Part shown: positions 10,710 to 22,241 of the stretch, in pieces
How positions within the stretch are numbered: position 1 is the first letter of the stretch
How the letters are laid out: every line of letters starts with the position of its first letter
NCBI GenBank assembly: GCA_017893485.1
Contig: JACEHZ010000596.1
Coordinates: forward strand, 310,001 to 374,000
Reading direction: 5' to 3'
DNA length: 64,000 nucleotides
DNA from: Hemerocallis citrina
Lineage: Eukaryota > Streptophyta > Magnoliopsida > Asparagales > Asphodelaceae
The notes under the pieces: generated by a model
The model's database searches: none
What the model saw: the letters and a program-made list of their open reading frames with translations, nothing else
Told to the model about the DNA's origin: nothing
Program-made: the position numbers and the translations under genes

Positions 10710-11536
10710 AAAAATTTAGAAAAATGGAAGGCTAGGATTAACTTAGGAGTTAGGATTAAAAGGCTAGGATTCAAGAAGGAGTTACAATAACCAACCATGA
10801 TCAAGTAACCACCACCCATGACTCCACTCAAAATTTCATACTTCCCTCCTAAAGCTAAAAACTGGCCTAGCACATCATGTGCATTTTGCACGTGTGCGTG
10901 CAATGCACGTGCATGCAACTTGGTCCCCATTAAAAAATTGTACATTATATTTTACATAAAAATAATCTTTAAAATGTATTCTACATTACAAGTTGTATTT
11001 AAAAATAAAATAGCTCATGGGCTTTAGTTTATGGGCCAAAAATAATAGTTTATAAAAGAAAATAAATAAATTCAATTTGGGCTTTAAAAAGAAAGGCTTT
11101 TTGTCTATTTGAAAAAAGGGCTCTACTTAAAAATAATTAAAGAGCACATGTATAAATATCTATACTCATCATAATGAAAATCATTACCAAAAAAAAAATT
11201 TGCACGTGTACACTACGTGCAAAATAAAAAAAAAATAATTTTTTCATTAAATGAAAAATCGGGGCATTACAAAAATTATGAACAAAGATGTTTGAGTTAT
11301 TCATGAATGTGGAAAAAATGCGATGTGAATAAATGTGTGGTTATATGATGTGAACTATGAGAAAATCTCCTTGTTATGAAAGTAGATTGATTAGCAAATC
11401 ATGCATGCCTGTTGTTAGTAAGATTGATTCCGTTTCCGTGCACACAATAGAATAGTCGTTTATATAAAAATGAGAGTTAATTTTTTTTTTGAAAATCTTG
11501 AGTCACTGTATAAATTCCAAATTTCGGATTTTAGTT

Positions 11537-11775
11537 GTAGAACAGTCGACCGACTATGTCTTAATAGTCGACTGTCCCGACTGTTTATTTTCGAGTTTTA
11601 AATCATCGCAGAACAGTCGACCGTCCTGACTGTTTATTTTTGAGTTTTAAATCATCGCAGAATAGTCGACCGACTATGTCTTAACAGTCGACTGTCATGA
11701 CTATCGTAATTTTTGAGTTTTAATCCTCGCAGAATAGTCGACCGACTATGCTTTAAATAGTCGACTGTCCTGACG
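11537..11775. repeat. Degenerate tandem repeats with GTCGACCGACTATG palindromes
   Basis: Units of about 70-85 bp recur within the LTR. They carry CAGTCGACCGACTATG, TAGTCGACTGTC and TTTTGAGTTTTAA(A)TC blocks. Each holds self-complementary AGTCGACT/AGTCGACCGACT cores able to form hairpins. Confidence 0.7.
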
Positions 11776-13184
11776 ATTTAATTGATATCCAGATTTCATG
11801 AGATAATTGTCTATAACCCTTGGCCCAGTGTAAAGGAGAAATTGAGACTATTTTTCTAGAAAGAACTTATTATAAATTGTTATTTTAAAGTGTCTTTGGA
11901 TAAAGAAAAATGTATTGCTAAAAAAAAAGAGTTTGAAAAGAGATTTTGATAAAAGGAAATCGAAAGTATGAATGTTTGATTTAGTATTGGTAAAAGAGAA
12001 TAAGAGAATGATGTGGAAAGAATGAATTATGAATGTGATAAATTAGAAAATGAATTTATTTGTCTTATGCATAAAATTGAACATGAAAGTGAAATCAAAT
12101 ATCCTGATGAATTATGAAAAGTCTTATGAATATGAATACACAAATGCTATGAACATGAAATGAGAATTTGAACTAGAGGGTAGCTAAAGTCTTATTACCA
12201 GCAATTGAATGAATTATAATTGTTAAGTTGAATTATTGAGATGAAAGACCAAGCTGGTCATGTTGTTGAATAAGACCGGTATAGAGGAAAGAGCTAACTC
12301 TAGGGCTTGATTTTATTCATGATTCAAATAATCTAAGGATTAGATACATAGTGGTGATGTGACGAAAGTGAGAGAAAAACACGAGTATGAGGGTCATCAG
12401 ATTGGCGGTGTGAGAGTGATTCATAGATTGCCTGCTTGATGTGTCAAGACATGGCGGAGCACTACTCCAGAATTATCGTCCTGGTGGCGACGCTTGTGGG
12501 ATGTTTGGTGATTACGGGTGGTGCCATTGTTCCACGACGGAGGCTGAATTGTCCATAGATTGCCTACATGATGCGTCATGTCATTGCGTGGGATTCCCCT
12601 CTAGATTGTCTGGACATGGGCTCGTAGTTCATAGAACATCTAGGATACTTACTGTAGTTATCGTAGTATTTTAAGGCATGGCGAGGGATTGAACCCTATA
12701 AAATGAAGAACGATTAAGGGCTTGCCCTTGAACCTATATAGTATGGGATGCATAGAATCCGAACAAGTGCGCATTAGTGTCATATAACATAACCACTGCA
12801 TTAAGGACTAAGTGCACAACACAACACGACATCTATAGGATAGTCCCCGTAGTTTTGTTTGTGACAAGTGTGTATTTTCTAAGTCGGAGAAAATTGATGT
12901 TTTATATCCTTGCATCAGTTGAATGAACTGACGAGCCATAGTTTCTATGCAAGATAAAGGGATTGACAAGATTAAGTATGCATGCGGCTTAAAGAATGTT
13001 TCAAGTGTTGTACATTTTATTAATGTAATTATTATAAATAACTTTCGCTGTTTAAATGTAATTTAAAGATGTAACTCTGATGTAATAAAAGTTTAATTTT
13101 CTTTGTAAAATTGTACGAAGAGAAGTGTAAAGATCTTGTGGAACTTCGAATTCGGTCTGTTTTGGAATTCGGTGTGTTACAGAG

Positions 13185-13197
13185 TGGTATCAAAGCC
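13185..13197 (+). other. Primer-binding site, tRNA-iMet type
   Basis: TGGTATCAAAGCC lies three bases after the LTR end (13181) and differs from the standard TGGTATCAGAGCC at one position. Confidence 0.85.
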
Positions 13198-13340
13198 ATG
13201 CTTCCAAGTAGTACAAATTTATAAGGAATGACACCCTAGAAGTGGACATTAGAGCGTGTGTTGATTCTATAGATTTAAATGTAAGTTACTTACATTTGTG
13301 TTGCTCTATGATTTATGCTTCTTCTTCTCCTTTCTCTAAG

Positions 13341-13748
13341 ATGGCAGATCACTTCGACCCAGCTGGAGATGATGAATGGCATATTATCGAGGAGGATTAC
13401 TACCCCAGGCAAGCTGATTCAGACGAAGAGAATCCCAAAGAATTCGAAGAGGAGTGGCCTGAGTCCCGAGAGATCACTCCACCTCCTGATTCATCTGATG
13501 ATTCCTCCGATGAGGAAGAACCAGTTCCGAGTAGTCTCATTGTGTCTCTTCAGAGGCAGGTAGAGACTCAGAGGGAGAGAATGGAGCTGCTGCAGGCATA
13601 GTGTACGAAGTGCAAGGAGAGCATTGCCACTCACAGTCATCGTGTTTGGGAACTCGAGAAGAGGAAAAATATGTACGATGTACTGAAGGAGGAAGTGGAG
13701 GAACTACGGGAAGAGCTTCGTGAAGCCAAAAGGAACCGTAGAAACTAG
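13341..13748 (+). pseudogene. Small acidic upstream ORF of the gypsy element
   Basis: From the ATG at 13341 the frame encodes a short, strongly acidic protein (MADHFDPAGDDEWHIIEEDY, then DSDEEN and a SSDDSSDEEEP cluster). A C-terminal helix rich in E, R and K (LKEEVEELREELREAKRNR) looks like a coiled coil. A TAG stop at 13599-13601 splits it. The frame stays open on both sides up to the natural end at 13748, about 135 residues in all. It lies between the primer site and gag in its own frame, so it is an extra ORF of this family and not part of gag. I do not recognise a function. Acidic composition and coiled coil suggest a protein-protein role, which is inference. Confidence 0.6.
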
Positions 13749-13870
13749 ACCGTTGTATCTTCTTACTGCTTTCATTTGATGTCAGGATTGTTTTAAATTC
13801 AAATGTATAATGTTTAAAATTCAATGAAATGAAGAGTTGATCTAAATTCATATTTTCTACTTTGAATTTA

Positions 13871-14823
13871 ATGGATCTTTTGCATCAGAATATGGTTAGA
13901 AGAGGAGCTCAAAACAGAGAAGGTCTGGACTTGGAAACGGAATTAGCGAGGGTCTATCAGACACTCAATGCCGTTGCCATGAATCAGAACAAAGGGAGGG
14001 TGCCTACGAATCCAGTACCCAAAGCAATCAAACTTGTGGAATCATTCAAATGGATGAAACCAATGGTGTTTGAGGAAAAATCAGACCCTGACGCGACTGA
14101 CAATTGGATCCGAAAGGTCGAGACTATCTTTGAGGTCTTGGAGACTCCGGAGGGCAGCAAGGTGAAGTTGGCGGCGCTGCAGTTCGAGAAGGATGCGGCT
14201 GTGTGGTGGCATTCGATGAAGCGGATGATGGGAGATATTGTCCTTGGCTGGGAGGAATTCTTGGAGAAATTCCGTAGTCATTATTTCCTTCAGACATCCA
14301 GGAGAAGAAGGCCATGGAATTTCTGGCACTGCAGCAGGGCGGCATGTCGGTAAGGGAGTATGAGATAAGATCCAATCAACTCTCGAGGTATGCTCCTGTA
14401 TTGGTGATGGACGAGGCAAAGAAGGCTCGAAAATTCGAGCATGATTTGAGACCAAGTCAGAGATCCAGGATGATACCCCTCAGTATCAGGAGGTTTGATA
14501 AGTTGGTCAAACGAGCTGCAGCCATTGAGGCGGACATGGAGCAGTTCCACGTTGTTCAGAATTGGAGAAACAACTGGAATGTGGGGAAGAGGCCCGCAGT
14601 TGCTGGAAATGTCAAGGGACAACCGCCGGCCTAAAGGTTCAAACTGACTGGGGCAAATGCAATCAGTGTGGCAGGAAGACCTGGGAATGCGTGGATGAGA
14701 CCTCTGGTGGTACATTGCTACAACTGTGGGGAGACAGGTCACTACCAATCCCAGTGCCTTAAGCTGCAGGATGTCGTCCGTAAGGGACCAACTCAGCAGG
14801 CCGGGAAGAAGCCGTACCAGTAG
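13871..14823 (+). pseudogene. gag: Gypsy gag (capsid and zinc knuckle), broken
   Basis: The frame starts at ATG 13871 (MDLLHQNMVRRGAQNREG). It contains the Retrotrans_gag core: FEEKSDPDATDNWIRKVE, then KVKLAALQFEKDAAVWWHS and GWEEFLEKFRSHYF. A frameshift near 14290 moves the reading to the frame KKAMEFLALQQGGMSVREYE, which runs to a TAA at 14632. The same frame resumes and reaches a CCHC knuckle CYNCGETGHYQSQC (about 14716-14757) and a TAG at 14821. Gag forms the virus-like particle and packages RNA. With one frameshift and two stops it cannot make a full protein. Confidence 0.85.
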
Positions 14824-14913
14824 GAGCGAGTATTTGCCTTGACTGAAGCTGATGCTGATGAGGTGGATCACGTCATCACTGGTACGAGGGGGGATGTTTA
14901 AGAGTGTTTTCTG

Positions 14914-15246
14914 TTGTTTCTTTTTCCCGCTTATATAGTGAACTATTATGTAACGAGTGTGCATTATGTAACAGAAGAACTTTATTTGAATGGAAAGAAA
15001 GCTGTTGTTTTGTTCGATACTGGATCCTTTCATACTTTTGTGTCACCTAAGTTTGCTAAAGTCTTGGGATTCGAACCGAAAGTCTTTCCAGGCAAGGTTT
15101 TAGCAGTAGCTACTCCGTCAGGGGAGACTTTAACCACTGATCGGTACTATGCGGACTGCGAGATCGTGATTGGAGATAGAATTTTCGGGATTGATCTGAT
15201 CGAGCTGAAAGTCTTGGGAGTCGATGTTATCATTGACATTGATTAG
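14914..15246 (+). pseudogene. Gypsy aspartic protease, broken
   Basis: The stretch ELYLNGKKAVVLFDTGSFHT contains the catalytic D-T-G of retroviral-type aspartic proteases (the usual S after DTG is present). The C-terminal VLGVDVIIDID is followed by a TAG at 15244 where the family has the GMDW motif, most simply TGG changed to TAG. Its linkage to gag is lost by the stops at 14821 and 14897. The enzyme normally cleaves the gag-pol polyprotein. Confidence 0.8.
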
Positions 15247-16632
15247 ATGTCGGTGTACAATGCAAGCATCGAGTGCAAGACCAAAGAAGTAACAGTGAAG
15301 GCTCCAGGTGGACCTGAAGTCACTTTCCAGGGGAAGAGAAGATGTTCAGGCTTGGTTGCTGCTATCAGCAAGAAGAGGGATGTTCCTGTAGAGGTGCAAC
15401 AAATTCCAGTGGTTCGGGATTACCCGACTGTGTTCTTGGAGGAATTGCCTGGGTTACCTCCGCATCATGATATAGAGTTCAGCATCACTATTCAGCCAGA
15501 GAGTGCACCTATTTCCAAGGCACCGTATAGGATGGCGCCTGTAGAGCAGGATGAGATCAAACGGAAAATTAAGGAACTGATGGAGAAAGGCTTTATTCAA
15601 CCGAGTGCGTCGCCTTGGGAAGCACCGGTGCTACTGGTAAAGAAGAAGGATGGTTCGATGAGGATGTGCATCGATTACCGAGAGCTGAATAAAGTTACTG
15701 TTCAGAACAAGTATCATATTCCCCGAATTGACGACCGGTTCGATCGTCTACAAGGGGCAGCTATTTTCTCCAAAATAGATCTTCGGTCAGGATACCATCA
15801 AGTTCGAGTAAAAGCTGAAGATGTGCACAAGACTGCGTTCAGAACTCGACACGGGCATTACGAATTCTTAGTTATGCCGTTTGGAGTGATGAATGCACCG
15901 GCAATTTTTATGGATATGATGAACAGAGTTCTAAGTCCGTTTATTGATTCTTTCGCCGTGGTGTTTATCGACGATATTCTTGTGTACTCCAAGTCGGAGG
16001 AGGAGCACATGGAGCATCTGGTAGCAGTTTTGAGGAAGCTTTAGGAGCATGAGTTGTATGTCAAGTTGCTCAAGTGGGATTTCTGGAAATCTGAGGTGGC
16101 ATTCCTAGGTCACATCCTTTCTAAGGAGGGAGTGACAACTGATTCGTAGAAGATAGAGGCGGTGAAGGATTGGGCACAGCCTACTGTAGTGAAGGAAATC
16201 AGGAGTTTCCTTGGGCTAACGGGATACTACAGGAGGTTCATTCAGGGCTATGCTTAGATAGCCGTGCCACTCACTGGTCTGACCAAGAAGAACATGAACT
16301 TCAAGTGGACTGAGCAGTGCGAGGCAAGCTTTCAGGAGTTGAAAGAGAAGCTGACTACTGCACCTATCTTAGCTTTTCCTAGAGCAGGTATTGAGTATGA
16401 TGTCTACAGCGATGCTTCATATCGTGGGCTTTGTTGTGTCTTAATGCAAGAAGAAAAAGTGATCGCTTATAGGTCTAGGAAACTAAGACCACATGAGAAG
16501 AACTATCCGACTCATGATCTAGAGTTGGCTATGATTATCTTCGCCTTAAAGCAATGGAGACACTACGTGTATGGTGAGAAGCTGAACATGTACACGGACC
16601 ATAAAAGCTTGAAGTACATCTATCAGGACGGG
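15247..16632 (+). pseudogene. Gypsy reverse transcriptase and partial RNase H, broken
   Basis: The RT core is easy to see: [73 protein letters not shown], and the catalytic box [11 protein letters not shown] (metal-binding D-D). TAG stops at 16042, 16147 and 16256 interrupt it. The connection domain ([27 protein letters not shown]) and RNase H ([20 protein letters not shown]) follow. Homology ends at about 16632, in the middle of RNase H, so integrase is missing. The next codons ([13 protein letters not shown]) belong to other DNA. Confidence 0.9.
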
Positions 16633-17064
16633 TACTTGTTTTATTTTTTCTTCTCCTGCAATTTATTGATTGCAGATCAGGATGGTCGTTTGCCCGATGG
16701 TATTGGAAAAATGAAATATTAGTGCTGGACTTCTTTTTCTATTATTATTATCTATTGCTTTTGAACAATGTATTTAAGTATATGGATTTTATTTTTATTT
16801 AGGCAATGTGACCCAAGATATTAACTTGTTCGGATTTGTTTATTTGAGACTATTATAATATTGGATTTCAATTGATTTGTGTTGACACTTTGTTTTGTTT
16901 TGAGATATATATGTCTGTGTGAGGATGATTCTTTTGTCTTCCGACTCTGATTATTCTGAGATTTGTTGTGAAGATTCTGAACAGCTTATGGATGATGCAA
17001 ATCATTCGTTGGATTGAGTCACGTATCCGTATTCCGTATTCTTTTTGGGAAGCGGGGCGTGACA
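16633..17064 (+). repeat. 3' end of a gypsy-type LTR, fragment
   Basis: The last 90 bases (CAGCTTATGGATGATG...CGTATTC...GGGAAGCGGGGCGTGACA) match the 3' end of the LARD LTRs that end at 23356 and 29317; the preceding part is diverged. It is therefore the tail of a related LTR, joined to the truncated RNase H at 16632. No primer site follows. Confidence 0.65.
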
Positions 17065-18175
17065 CCCACCATGAGAACGCTGCATGGATCGTTACGTGAG
17101 TTTCCTAAGCGGTTCTCATAGTGATCATGGTGTATGTAGTCCTTTGACTTGAAGTCACTACGGTTCCCTACATGAGAAGTTATATGTTTTAATGTCATCA
17201 AACGTTTTCTGTAATAAAGTGATTATAAAATCGGCTATTGGATATACTACAAATCATGCAGAGGAATGTGAGTGACTTAGATAGGATTTGTCCCTCTTAC
17301 ATAACATGAGCGATATCTACGAGCCCCTTGATTGAGTGAGACTGCAAAATGCATGGTCGTGCTCAAATGTGTCAATATAAGATATTGAGCTCATTTATTT
17401 TTGTAAGTCTACTCGGACATCAAGAAACCAAAGATTGAACTATACAAGGGTGACACGCTCTATACCTTGTGGTCAATTAGATATCTAGACAAAAGGACTA
17501 GACTACATGGTAATATTGGTCACAGATAGGTTATGTCAAATCATTGACATTCTCGTTACTTGAGTAGTGATGTATTGCTAGGCACCGCTCATTGTTTGTA
17601 ACACTTGAATATGATTTTAGTATTACTGTCACCATAATGGGAACCTACAGGGTCACACACTTAGAATAGATCGAAATTGGATTTAAATTCATGATATGAA
17701 TTTAATTGGGAATCCTAGTAAGTGTCGGACTCCTGACATTAAATGACCTGACTAAAGTTCAAAGGCCCACACACGGATCTGAATCAGGTCAGATTGTAAG
17801 TCCATTAGCCTCATTACTCTTTAGGGTTTATTTTCTACTCCTATATGATACGTATCTGTGAAAAAGTTACGCATGAGAAAACCCTAGACATCACAGAAAT
17901 TGTGTGAGAGAGAGATCGTGAGGAACAACCCCTTCCCGCAGCTAGCACGACGATGTGAGGGAAAGCTTGATTTGATCTGTTCGTGTGGATGACGTAGAGG
18001 CACCACAATATTGTAGTGCTGTGATCGGCATATTGTGGAGACAGTAGATCCATCTTCAAGGTATAACTCATAAACACGATTTATGTTTTTCGCATGGATT
18101 CATGGCTAGGTTTCGATATTTTTTTTGTAATATTTGAGCTATGTATTTAATCTGAGATTACCCTCGAAACCTAAT
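17065..18175 (+). repeat. Probable copia 5' LTR, left edge uncertain
   Basis: About 1.1 kb of non-coding sequence ends CCTCGAAACCTAAT, two bases before the primer-binding site. The left boundary abuts the tail of a gypsy LTR (GCGTGACA at 17057-17064), and no clear TG start or second LTR is available to fix it. Confidence 0.55.
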
Positions 18176-18177
18176 AG

Positions 18178-18190
18178 TGGTATCAGAGCC
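18178..18190 (+). other. Primer-binding site, tRNA-iMet
   Basis: TGGTATCAGAGCC is the standard plant site complementary to the 3' end of initiator tRNA-Met. Confidence 0.88.
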
Positions 18191-19740
18191 ACTTGCGAAA
18201 CCATAATTCGGTTATGTATGATATGTGATTATTCATGATATGTTCGCACTTTTGTTAGGAAGATTCATATGTGATATAATTTTTGCAACAGTTGCAATAT
18301 AAGAATTCATTTATGTGTTAGTTGTTAACACATATGCCACACCAGGGTATCCATCGGTTTGGAACCATTGAAAACCCTTGAAAGATGTGATTTGCAGTGA
18401 AGTTAGGATTTCTTAAAGCATAAATAGTTCATGCACCTGTGTCGTTGCGGTGACGTTAGGATTTCTTAAAACTTGAAGGGTTCATGCTCTGGTGGTGGTA
18501 AGGGATGATGAGGCAAACTTTTTGGGTCGGGGGCCTGCCCCTCACCCCCAGGGGGCGGCCTCCCCTTGACCCCCACCCGCTGACCGAGCAGCAAGACCCT
18601 TGTGTCAGCTCTGCATAGGACAATAATGATTCCCAAAAAATAAATCCTTTTAAAAAAAACTTAATAAAATCATAAAAAAATATTCTTTGATTATTATGTT
18701 CTATGATGCTTGGTGCATGATTGTGGCCTTAGTTTTGTAATGCATGGTTTAGTTCTGCGATGCGTGGTTTATGTTCTGTAATGTATTGTTTATATTTTGG
18801 TATTTTGAATACGGTCTGCGTGTCGTGCCTTTCTCTTTACATTCGCAATGTAATCCTTTCTCTCTAAACTCCAATTGTACATTCTTTCTTTCTATATAAT
18901 GTAATCTCACTGAGGATGCAAGAAATTCGTAACCATACACGGACAAGATTGGGAAGCTGATTGGAGAAGACGGTATAATCTCATTGTTCAGTTTATTATA
19001 CTCTCATTGGCTTCAGAGAATCAGTGTGTTAGGGCCACAACCATGTCATATAAATTTTATGCTTTTAATTTTCTATGAAATGCATTGTTGTATGCGAATG
19101 GATGATGAATGGTGTGATCAATTAATAAAATAACAAAATCCTTCAAAGTAAATATTAAGTTGCAAGAAAATTCCTTCCAGTGCATGGCACTCGTCTAGGC
19201 TATGACCGATTAAGTGTAGGTCTGCCAAAGCATGGTGCCTTTATCTATCCTAGTGATATGTGATGAGATGAAAGTAATATTCAATCGCCAACCACTGGAT
19301 CTGACTTAAATAGACAATTTCAATAGGATTGAAGGTTTAGAGGCATAGGGTAGGGCTTTAGTTTATGAGATAGATTAGAGTAAGTATTACTCACCCAACT
19401 ATCCAAGAGTTACACATGATGTAATTGGAAAATGTTCCCTACCTAAATAATTGAATTTTGGGTGATCAGCCAAACCTGACTCTGAACAAGGTGAAATATG
19501 AATCTTGGCCTACTAGAAAATCTTATGATGGGATTTTCCAAGTCAATGCTGAGGGTCGTTGATTTGAATAAAAAAAATAGTGTGAGTTATATTTAACAAA
19601 AGACCTTATTAAATATTTCAATGTCATTATACATACTCTGCATATTTTCATTGATGGTTAAATATTTCTTACTTTGCATATTTCTGTTAAATATTTTAAT
19701 AAAATGATATTTACTTTGCATATTTCTATTGATAGATTAT
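18191..19740 (+). other. Copia untranslated leader
   Basis: The stretch between primer site and gag start has no coding potential. It includes a GC-rich self-complementary patch (about 18520-18590, GGGGGCCTGCCCCT and CCCCAGGGGGCGGCC) that could fold, and AT-rich sequence before the gag ATG. Confidence 0.5.
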
Positions 19741-20150
19741 AATGACATCCAACACATCAAATAACCTATCATTGCGATCTGTCCTTAAGAAGGAAAAACT
19801 GACTGGGACATATTTTCTGGACTGATACAGAAATATGAGGATAGTCTCGGGCATGAGAAAAAATTATATTTTCTAGAGCAGCCTATTCCTGAGCCACCTA
19901 TTACAAGTGCCCCTCGCACCGAAAATGATGCTCATAAGAAGCATCCAGATGATGCCTTGGACTTTGGTTGTCTCATGCTAGCCACTATAAACTCTAAGCT
20001 TCAGAAGCAACATGAGAACATGGATGCCTATGATATGATCTTACACCTCAAGAGGCTCTATCAAGAGCATGCTAGGCATGAGAGGTTTGAAGTCTCGGTG
20101 CAAACTGGCAGAAGAAATCCGTGTTGGAACTCATGTGCTCAAGATGATTG
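19741..20150 (+). pseudogene. gag: Copia gag, N-terminal half
   Basis: The ATG at 19741 opens MTSNTSNNLSLRSVLKKEKL, the start of gag in a common plant copia group, followed by LTGTYFLD and a TGA in place of the usual Trp codon. Further on come KLYFLEQPIPEPPITSAP, NAHKKHPDDALDFGCLMLAT-type sequence and MDAYDMILHLKRLYQEHARH, typical of the UBN2/gag-polypeptide domain. A frameshift lies after RHERFE (about 20090). The LARD inserted at 20151; on its other side gag continues at 29323. It cannot produce a full gag. Confidence 0.82.
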
Positions 20151-20445
20151 TGTAACTCCTATTTTCCCGTATTTGTATTTTGTACTGTTTTGTGCCTTAT
20201 TGTACTCTCTCTCGTCTATTTTTGATATCATGTAATTTCTTCTGATTGAATGGAATTATTATTCTGGTCTCAACTCGAATTGTGGGTTCTTTTGTCAAAT
20301 TCGATTGTGTGCCATCTTGCACTGTTCTCCATGAGAAATAGACCGATTCTTCTCGTTTATCTCTCTAATCCCCATTATTGTGCATTTTGACCATTTCTTC
20401 TGTTGGGCCCTTTTTGAAACGGGTCCCCTAAACCCCAAAACCCAA

Positions 20446-20490
20446 TACCCACAAACCCTAGTATTTAAACCCCTACCCTAACCCTAATTA
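20446..20490 (+). promoter_or_regulatory. LTR promoter with telo-box motifs
   Basis: AAACCCTAGTATTTAAACCC combines a plant telo-box (AAACCCTA) with a TATA-like TATTTAAA, and CCCTAACCCTAA follows. Telo-boxes are found in promoters of growth-linked plant genes. The same block is at 26407-26451 in the 3' LTR. Function is inferred from motifs only. Confidence 0.5.
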
Positions 20491-22241
20491 CCTCTATACT
20501 GTTTAACCCTAATCAAAACTACCGCCGCTAATCATCTTCCCTAATCACCTTCGTCCCGTTCCTTCTCCTCCATTTTCGCAACCGCCCAAACCATCTCCGA
20601 TCGCCTCCGAGCAATCCCCTCACCTTCGCCATACCCTTCCACCCTCGTCAACCCACTCCTGCTCGCCATCCCTCCACCGTAGAACTCCCGAACCCATCGC
20701 CATTAACCCAACAACTCGAACCCATTATCCGAACACCTCCGACCACCTCTACTCGACCCCTCACCGCCTCGTCGAACCCCTCAGCACCACCGCCTCCACA
20801 AACCTCCATCGACGTCGCCTCCATCTCCCCACAGCGCCGCCGAGTCCCTGTTTTCCCTCTCCCCTGTTCGAAACCACGAACAGAGCCCGCCGCGCGTCGC
20901 TTCTCGACGTCGTCGCCGCCTCACCGCACTCCGTCACCGCCGCAGTCGCCGCCAGCGAACCAACCACGCCGTCGCCCCTCTCTCTCGAGCTCTGCTCAGT
21001 CGCACGTCGAACGAAGAAGAAGAAGAACGAAGAAGAAGAGGAGAAAGAGCGGGAGCGATTCTCAGCCGCCAGATCTCATCAAGATTCGCGCTCTTGATCG
21101 GTGTTCTGTGTTCGTTCCGCAGCAGATCCGATTCCGTGTTCGCTGTTCTGGGATTGGATCCGGTGCACAGGAGTGATCTGATTGGACGTGTTGCTGTTTC
21201 GTGTTCTACCCGCAGCCGATCCCACTTTGCTGTACGCTGTTTGGGCCGATCGTGTGTGCTAGGAAAGCTCGATCTCCGATCAATTTTTGCACGCGCATTT
21301 CGAGGACATCTTCGGGGATTTTTCTTCTCAAATTTGCTTCAACAAGCGGAGATTTTAATCGTCGATTTAAGGCAAGTAACCTTGTACATCTTATTGTCCT
21401 AGTACAAGTCTCCTTGAAATACCACATGTAGTTAGTTTGTGACTCTCCTTTGAAATATCATAGTAAAACAATTTGAACCTTCAAACTCACCAATCTAAGA
21501 GTCACAAAACTTCCTCGTATTAAATAATAATTCAATTGGACTCTTTTATCTCCTTGAACTTGCGAATCACATGGACATATGAATTAAGGACCCCTAGAAA
21601 TTGTAGACGCATATAAATTTAGTGTTTTGGCAACTTGTGATTATTATGACTTGGAAAATATTATTATTCGCTGTTTGATTCCCATTACCATGTATTTGTG
21701 CCACATAATGATTTTAGACACCAAATTACATAATTCTATGAAATCTACAATAGTGAATTATTTCCCTATGTTGCTGTCTGGATTTTCTTTTGCGGTTTCG
21801 ACCCTCTTATCTTTGGAATTTGGGCCCGAGGCCTGAATATGAAACGTAGATCAGGATGTGTAGATGTCGATAGACTCCAGAATGATTGAATTTGGAGTTA
21901 CGGTCTAGGAGATATGGCTGTTATACTGCAGCTGTGTCAGTAGGCGCAGTTCTGTAAAAACTGCTGTATATATTGACTTTGCGAATTATTTTAGCTGTAC
22001 AAACAGCGAGTGTTTGACCCCAAATTTTATATGTAGTTGCTGGACACCCTATAGGACATCTCCAATTTTTCTTAGAATTAATTTATATTATTTCACCCCT
22101 GTTTCACATGTATAAATACAAGAACACAAAATCTGCCTGAACAAATGTGACAAGCCGGGATTATGGGAAAGACTATAGAGTGGACAACATAGGTAAGTGT
22201 ACTCGGAAGGGGGCCCGTGTTTCCCAAGTTGTATGTTAAAT

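Larger units (their letters stand above)
7955..11271 (-). mobile_element. Solo LTR of a related gypsy family, 3.3 kb, inverted
   Basis: On the minus strand it begins TGTAATGCCCCG (11271) and ends CGGGGCGTTACA (7955). There is no primer site, internal region or second LTR, so it is a solo LTR left by LTR-LTR recombination. The flanks GAAAT (7950-7954) and AAAAT (11272-11276) are a 5-bp duplication with one mismatch. It lies inside the 5' LTR of a related element in the opposite orientation, so the two form long imperfect inverted repeats. Confidence 0.85.
6885..13181 (+). repeat. 5' LTR of the gypsy element, about 3 kb, split by an inverted solo LTR
   Basis: It begins TGTAACACCCTGG and ends GGTGTGTTACA, directly before a primer-binding site. 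Without the insert (7955-11271) it is about 2.98 kb. It shares order and motifs with the inserted solo LTR in the opposite direction: the TATAAATACCCCCC promoter, the AAGGTGG block, the CTTGATG...CAAGACATGGCG block and the final GGAATTCGG...GTTACA. Confidence 0.82.
6885..16632 (+). mobile_element. Decayed Ty3/gypsy retrotransposon, 3'-truncated
   Basis: The 5' LTR (6885-13181, split by a solo LTR) is followed by a tRNA-Met-type primer site, a small acidic upstream ORF, gag with a CCHC knuckle, aspartic protease, reverse transcriptase and the start of RNase H, in gypsy order. The coding part stops at 16632 inside RNase H. Integrase and the 3' LTR are absent. All reading frames carry stops or frameshifts. 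Confidence 0.85.

Noticed and set aside
20470..20495. Telomeric repeat tract
   Set aside because: Only two CCCTAA units are present and they recur in both LTRs; they are promoter telo-box motifs.
20761..20967. Arg/Ala-rich minus-strand frame, repeated at 26722-26928
   Set aside because: It is identical in both LTRs because they are copies. It has no motif and sits in the GC-rich leader-like block.
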